61,201 nt of DNA from UBA6019 sp035535055 (GTDB lineage Bacteria; Chloroflexota; Dormibacteria; Dormibacterales; Dormibacteraceae): NCBI GenBank assembly GCA_035535055.1, contig DATLQT010000097.1, forward strand, positions 1 to 61,201, written 5' to 3'. The position numbers were made by a program, and so were the translations under genes. Each line of letters opens with the position of its first letter. The first letter of the stretch is position 1. The notes below the pieces were generated by a model. That model worked only from the letters and a program-made list of their open reading frames with translations. It ran no database searches and was not told the DNA's origin. Below are positions 57,228 to 61,201 of the stretch, in pieces.

Positions 57228-58389
57228 CCGCCTCTTCGGGCCGAGCTCCACCACCTCCGAGATGGCTGATGCCGTGTCCGACCACGCCTGGCTGGCGGCG
57301 ATGCTGGAGTTCGAGGCCGCCCTCGCCGGCGCCGAGGCCGCGGCCGGCCTCATCCCTGCCGAGGCGGCGGCCGCCATCGCCGGCGCCTGCGACCCCTCCC
57401 GGTTCGACCTGGAGCAGCTCGGCCGCCACGCGGTCGCCTCGGGGACCCCGGTGCTGCCGCTGGTGGCGGCGATCCGGGCGGCGGTGCCCGGCGAGGCGGA
57501 GGAATACGTCCATTTCGGGGCCACCAGCCAGGACGCGGTCGACACCGCGCTGATGCTGGTCGCGCGCCGCGCACTGGATCTCCTGCTGGCCGATCTGGAG
57601 GCGCTGGTCCACGCCTGCCTCCACCTGGTCCGCGAGCACCGGCTGACCCCGATGGCCGGGCGCACCCTGCTCCAGCAGGCGGTTCCCACCAGCTTCGGCC
57701 TCAAAGCGGTCAATTGGATGATGGGGGCGGACGAGGCTGCCGATGGGCTGCTCCGCTTCCGCCGCCACCGCCTGGCGATTCAGCTCGGCGGCGCCGCCGG
57801 CACGCTCGCCGGGCTGGGCGGCAAGGGCCTCGACGTCGCCGCCGCGCTCGCCCGCGAGCTAGACCTGGCCGATCCCGGTACGCCCTGGCACTCGGAGCGC
57901 AGCCGGGTAGTCCAGCTGGGCGGCGCGGTGGCCGTGGCGGCCGGCGCCGCCGGCAAGATCGCCCTCGACGTCATCCTGCTCTCGCAGTCGGAGGTCGGGG
58001 AGGTGGCGGTCGCCGAGGCCGGCCGATCCTCGGCGATGCCCCACAAGCGCAATCCGGTCGCGGCAATCGAGGCCGACGCCTGCGTCCGCGGCGCGCTGGC
58101 CCAGGTTTCGATCCTGGTCGGCGCCCAGCGGGTCGAGCACGAGCGCGCGGCCGGCGCCTGGCAGGCGGAGTGGCCCGCGGTCAGCGAGGCGTTCCGGCTC
58201 ACCGCGGGCGCGGTGCGGCGGACCCGGTCGGCGGTCGAAGGCCTGCGGGTCGACAGGGAGCGGATGCGGAGCAACCTCGAGTTGGGCGGAGGCTTCGACC
58301 CCGCCCGCGAACCGGCGGAGCAGCTCGGCGAGGCCGAGGCGATGATCGATCGAGCCCTGGCCGAGCACCGGGCGAGGAGGCACCCATGA
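57217..58389 (+). CDS. pcaB: 3-carboxy-cis,cis-muconate cycloisomerase
   Basis: This 390-residue fumarase/aspartase-superfamily enzyme catalyses the second step of the protocatechuate branch. Signatures are 'FGATSQDAVDTALML' and 'GRSSAMPHKRNPVAAIEAD' (the SSxMPxKxNP loop), plus 'GRTLLQQAVPTSFG'. The likely start is TTG 57217, overlapping pcaG; the ATG at 57262 is less likely because it would remove the conserved 'LFGPSSTTSEMADA' region. Confidence 0.94.
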   Translation: MPSDRLFGPSSTTSEMADAVSDHAWLAAMLEFEAALAGAEAAAGLIPAEAAAAIAGACDPSRFDLEQLGRHAVASGTPVLPLVAAIRAAVPGEAEEYVHFGATSQDAVDTALMLVARRALDLLLADLEALVHACLHLVREHRLTPMAGRTLLQQAVPTSFGLKAVNWMMGADEAADGLLRFRRHRLAIQLGGAAGTLAGLGGKGLDVAAALARELDLADPGTPWHSERSRVVQLGGAVAVAAGAAGKIALDVILLSQSEVGEVAVAEAGRSSAMPHKRNPVAAIEADACVRGALAQVSILVGAQRVEHERAAGAWQAEWPAVSEAFRLTAGAVRRTRSAVEGLRVDRERMRSNLELGGGFDPAREPAEQLGEAEAMIDRALAEHRARRHP

Positions 58390-58775
58390 AAGAGCAGGCA
58401 CCGATGACGGACGGTGAACGGCGCGAGCAGGGGATGAAGGTGCGCCGCCGGGTCCTCGGCGACCAGCACGTAGACCGCTCTCTGGCCGCGGTCACCGAGC
58501 TGACCAAAGAGTTCCAGGATTTGCTGACCCGGCATGCCTGGGGGGAGGTCTGGATCCGGCCCGGCCTCGATTCCCGGACGCGAAGCCTCATCACGGTGGC
58601 GATGCTGGTGGCCCTCAACCGGCCGGAGGAGCTGGTCCTCCACCTGCAGGGCGCGCTCAACAACGGGGTGACCAGGGACGAGCTGAAAGAGGTGCTCCTC
58701 CAGGCGGCAGTCTATTGCGGCGTGCCGGCCGCCAACTCCGCTTTCAAGACCGCCCAGGAAGTGCTGGGTGGCTGA
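58386..58775 (+). CDS. pcaC: 4-carboxymuconolactone decarboxylase
   Basis: This 129-residue AhpD-like helical enzyme decarboxylates 4-carboxymuconolactone to the enol-lactone. It starts at ATG 58386 (ATGA overlap with pcaB). Conserved segments are 'GMKVRRRVLGDQHVDRSL', 'LITVAMLVALNRPEELVLHL' and 'LLQAAVYCGVPAANSAF'. PcaD, which would complete the route to 3-oxoadipate, is not in the window. Confidence 0.93.
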   Translation: MKEQAPMTDGERREQGMKVRRRVLGDQHVDRSLAAVTELTKEFQDLLTRHAWGEVWIRPGLDSRTRSLITVAMLVALNRPEELVLHLQGALNNGVTRDELKEVLLQAAVYCGVPAANSAFKTAQEVLGG

Positions 58776-59046
58776 CGAGAACTTCCGCAAGGCGGTTCGC
58801 CAGTCGCTGCTGGTCGATCCCCGGCCGACCTTCGAGAACCTCGCGACCAACACGGGGCTGAGCTATTACGAGGTCGTTCACCACGCGCTCGTGCGCTATG
58901 CGTCGTCCGGTGCCGAGGCGCTGCTGGCCATCGAGCCCCAGGCCCTCGGCGAGCTGATCGCCGCGCGCAAGGCGCACGACTGGGAGAAGGTGGGCTCGCT
59001 GATCGACTGGCTGGAGGCGGGTCTCGACTCCAGCGCCTGGCGCTAG
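58768..59046 (+). CDS. Conserved-looking small protein at the end of the pca operon
   Basis: This 92-residue protein (GTG 58768, 8-nt overlap with pcaC) has no transmembrane segment. 'PRPTFENLATNTGLSYYEVVHHALVRY' (shared core about 18-44) looks like a helix-turn-helix-like helical bundle, and 'ALGELIAARKAHDWEKVGSL' is helical. No family is recognised. The overlap argues that it is a real operon member; a regulatory or accessory role is possible. Confidence 0.6.
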   Translation: MADENFRKAVRQSLLVDPRPTFENLATNTGLSYYEVVHHALVRYASSGAEALLAIEPQALGELIAARKAHDWEKVGSLIDWLEAGLDSSAWR

Positions 59047-59058
59047 GCGCCGCCCGGC

Positions 59059-59253
59059 CTAGGTCGGAGGCGTGACCGAGCGCTTGCGGCGCGCACGGGC
59101 CGCCCGCTTTCGTGCCGCGATCGACTTGATCTTCCGGCGAGCGCTAGGCGGCACGAAATACTTCTTTCGGCGCGCCTCGCTCTTGGCCATCAGGCTGTCG
59201 TCGCGGAACAGGCGGAGAGCGAACTCCAGTTCTTCGGGGCCGGACAGGACCAT
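59059..59253 (-). CDS. bS21-like small basic protein
   Basis: This 64-residue very basic protein (ATG 59253 with CAGGAA upstream; a TTG 33 nt earlier is less likely) resembles ribosomal protein bS21. An acidic/aromatic start 'EELEFALRLFRDDSL' corresponds to the 'ALRRFKR' helix, 'EARRKKYFVPPSARRKIK' to the 'RRREYYEKPSVRRKRK' segment, and an Arg/Lys-rich tail follows. The length fits bS21. It may be the organism's bS21 or a paralogue; a nucleic-acid-binding role is safe. It is monocistronic and convergent with the pca operon. Confidence 0.6.
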   Translation of the reverse strand: MVLSGPEELEFALRLFRDDSLMAKSEARRKKYFVPPSARRKIKSIAARKRAARARRKRSVTPPT

Positions 59254-59339
59254 GCGGGTTCCTGCCTGCCGGTGCTTATCGAGCAAGAAGAGGAAGTATG
59301 ACGAATCGGCGGCCCGGCTGCCGGTTGGCGCCGCCTATA

Positions 59340-60476
59340 TCAGCGGTTGACCGACGCCGCGGCGGGGGCCGAGGTCGGGTGGCTCCAGGCGAGGACGTCG
59401 GAGACGCCTCCCATCCAGAGTGCACCCACCGTCACCGAGCCCAGCAGCAGGGCGGTCGCCACCAGGGTGGCAAGCCGGCGGCGCAGGCGCCGCGGGCGGC
59501 GGACGTTGGTGTAGGGAACCACCAGGGTCAGGTAGGGCTCGCTGGGTTCGAGCTTTAGGGCCGCGATGCGGGCCTGGGGATCGAGGGTTCCCGGTCGGAG
59601 GCCGTGAGAGGGCGCCACCGGCGAGGAGGAGATCGCCGGCAGCGCCACGGGCTCGGACGAAAGCGTGGAGATGATCGCGGCCAGGAGGGCGTCGACCAGC
59701 GCCTGGCAGCTCGGCCAGCGCTGCTCGGGCCGCTTCGAAAGGCCGCGGAGGAGGGTCGCATCGATCTTCGGCGACAGCCCGGTGCGGACCGTTGAAGGGG
59801 CCGCGGGCGGCCGGGTCAGGAGCGCGGTGAGCACCTCGCTGACGGTGTCGCCGGGGAACGGCACCTGGCCGGTCAGCAGCTCGTAGGCCATCGCCGCCAG
59901 CGAGTACTGGTCGCTGGCCGGGGTGATCGCCTGGCCCTCGGCCTGCTCGGGCGACATGTAGGCGGGAGTGCCGGCGAACATCCCGGTCGCCGTCGCCGAC
60001 GGCTGCTCCAGCAGTCGGGCCAGGCCGAAGTCGGCGATCACCGGCACGCCGGCGGTGTCGAGCAGGACGTTGGCGGGCTTGACGTCGCGATGGATGATGC
60101 CGCAGCCGTGGGCGTAATCGAGGCCCTTGGCGATCCCGTCGAGAAGGCGCAGAGCGTCGCCCAGCGGTATCGGCCCATCAGCCATGTGGTCCGCCAGCGA
60201 CCCTCCGGGGACGTAGTCGAAGACCATGAAGGGCATGCCCTCGGCCTCGCCGGTGTCGAGGACCTGGACGACGTTAGGGTGGTTCATCCGCCGCAGCGCC
60301 TTCGCCTCGCGGAGGAATCGCGCGCGCTCCACGTCCTGGTGCAGGAGCGGCAGGAACTTCAGCGCGACCTGGCGGCCGAGACCGGTGTGAACCCCACGAT
60401 GGACGATCGCCGAGGCGCCCTGGCCGATCCTGGCCTGGACCTGGTAATCGCCGATTACGGAACCTTCTCTAATCAA
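59340..60476 (-). CDS. Membrane Ser/Thr protein kinase (PknB-type)
   Basis: This 378-residue Hanks-type kinase starts at TTG 60476 with GAGGGG upstream. The catalytic domain (10-265) has the Gly-rich 'IGQGASAIVHRG', Lys 40 in 'VALKFL', Asp 131 in 'HRDVKPAN', DFG in 'IADFGLARLL' and 'GTPAYMSPEQAEG'. A linker of about 60 residues and one transmembrane helix (about 345-362) are followed by a very short outer tail, so no PASTA sensor is present. Confidence 0.93.
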   Translation of the reverse strand: MIREGSVIGDYQVQARIGQGASAIVHRGVHTGLGRQVALKFLPLLHQDVERARFLREAKALRRMNHPNVVQVLDTGEAEGMPFMVFDYVPGGSLADHMADGPIPLGDALRLLDGIAKGLDYAHGCGIIHRDVKPANVLLDTAGVPVIADFGLARLLEQPSATATGMFAGTPAYMSPEQAEGQAITPASDQYSLAAMAYELLTGQVPFPGDTVSEVLTALLTRPPAAPSTVRTGLSPKIDATLLRGLSKRPEQRWPSCQALVDALLAAIISTLSSEPVALPAISSSPVAPSHGLRPGTLDPQARIAALKLEPSEPYLTLVVPYTNVRRPRRLRRRLATLVATALLLGSVTVGALWMGGVSDVLAWSHPTSAPAAASVNR

Positions 60477-60570
60477 CTCGTCAACCCCTCGTCAACAGTT
60501 TTAGGCCGCCCCGGCGGCAAACCGGATGCTTCCCGCCGTCATCTCACCGGCATTTGCATGGGAGTTCGAT

Positions 60571-61201
60571 TCAGGCGGGAAGCCAGACCCGGATCAGCGT
60601 CCCCTCGCCGGGCTTGCTCTCTGCCTCGATCCGGCCCTGGTGCGCCTCGACGACCTCCTTCGCGATCGCGAGGCCCAGGCCCGAGCCCGGTGAGGCCGGA
60701 CCCTTGACGAAGCGGTCGAAGACCCGCGGCAGGAGCTCGGGGTCGATGCCCGGCCCGCTGTCGCGAACCGTGATCTCGACGCCGTCGCCGGAAACACCGG
60801 CGATTGTCACGACCTTGCCGCCCACCGGGGTGTGGCGGATCGCGTTGGTGAGCAGGTTGACCAGCACGCCACGGACCCGGACCGGGTCCAGCCGCGCAGC
60901 CAGGCCGGCCGGCGCGGACGCGAGAGCTCGATGCCGGCTGCCTGCGCCGACCCCTGGAGCGAGCCGGCCGTCTCGGTGATCAGCATTCCCAGGTCTACCT
61001 CCTCCTTCCGCAGCCGGAGCTCACCGGGCTCACCGGCGGAGAGGACTCCGAGGTCGGCGACCAACCTCTCCACGACGGCGGTCGCCTCGATGATCCGGCC
61101 CAGGCTCTCGGCGTCCGGGGTGTGGACGCCGTCCGCGATCGCCTCGGCCTCGCCGCGGATGATGGCCAGCGGGGTACGCAGCTCGTGGGTCACCTCGGCC
61201 A
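60571..61201 (-). pseudogene. Sensor histidine kinase 3' part, frameshifted and cut by window end
   Basis: The kinase enters from the right edge with the HisKA box 'THELRTPLAIIRGEAEAI'. Its frame continues to 'AAGIELS' and then becomes nonsense. At about 60919-60920 homology jumps to the next frame ('SAPAGLAARLDPVRVRGVLV', then 'LLTNAIRHTPVGG', 'DSGPGIDPELLPRVFDRF' and 'GSGLGLAIAKEVVEAHQG') to the stop at 60571. A single missing base explains the break. Either the gene is recently inactivated or this is a sequencing or assembly error in a GC-rich run. The sensor part lies outside the window. Confidence 0.8.

Noticed and set aside
1..61201. CRISPR array, insertion sequence, prophage or tRNA
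   Set aside because: No regularly spaced repeats, transposase or integrase genes, or cloverleaf sequences were seen; intergenic gaps are all under 300 bp and none shows tRNA features.

Overview
The window is about 61 kb of densely packed, very GC-rich bacterial DNA. GTG and TTG starts are frequent and many genes join by 4-nt start/stop overlaps (ATGA, GTGA, TTGA). There are no tRNA, rRNA, insertion sequence, CRISPR or phage genes, and no gene-free stretch above 300 bp. The style (two branched-chain-type ABC transporters, DevR/DevS-like two-component pairs, long-form LeuA, many -10-like boxes placed 6-10 nt before start codons) suggests an uncultivated high-GC Terrabacteria lineage such as Dormibacterota, Chloroflexota or a deep actinobacterial relative. 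No marker gene settles this. A small bS21-like protein argues mildly against a typical actinomycete.

Layout. 0.1-6.1 kb: a SHOCT protein, a NarL-type two-component pair, and a copper/redox block (cupredoxin lipoprotein, multicopper oxidase, small membrane protein, and a heme-b-like membrane domain fused to a beta-propeller). 6.1-25.7 kb: a catabolic region with an alpha/beta hydrolase, a thiolase-fold/DUF35 pair, a GrdB/PrdB-like selenoprotein with an in-frame UGA and a SECIS-like hairpin, a TrmB-type regulator, two amidohydrolases, an SDR, an EntE-like AMP ligase, an orphan molybdenum hydroxylase large subunit, a complete Liv ABC transporter, a CocE-type hydrolase, a D-2-hydroxyacid dehydrogenase and an M24 family protein. 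A strongly folded 104-nt element lies between the last two. 25.7-35 kb: a TSUP permease, a decayed CocE-like pseudogene, a DevR/DevS-like pair, a split cytochrome b operon without a visible Rieske gene, a cyclic-nucleotide-domain protein, small proteins, a DedA protein and an HtrA-type protease.

36-40.3 kb: a redox operon with a Flp-like pilin just upstream (ferric-reductase-like membrane protein, ApbE flavin transferase, NuoF-like protein, ferredoxin, Thr-rich membrane protein, YceI). Its two transcription units are preceded by 11-bp-period TCACAG-type repeats typical of an OmpR/PhoB-family regulator. 40.3-49.7 kb: a second orphan molybdenum hydroxylase, leuA behind a leucine-type attenuator, a PAS histidine kinase with an N-terminal CxxCCxxC cluster, and a phosphoketolase/acetate kinase pair. 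49.8-59 kb: a second Liv transporter, mmsA, and a compact pcaHGBC protocatechuate operon. 59-61.2 kb: a bS21-like protein, a Ser/Thr kinase and a frameshifted histidine kinase cut by the window end.

Taken together the region fits an aerobic, nutrient-scavenging heterotroph that imports small organic or aromatic acids, degrades them through CoA-linked and protocatechuate routes, and invests in flavin, heme, copper and iron-sulfur electron transfer. The most unusual items are the selenoprotein, the folded element at 24408-24511, the ApbE redox operon with its repeat-type operators, and the widespread signature of leaderless transcription.
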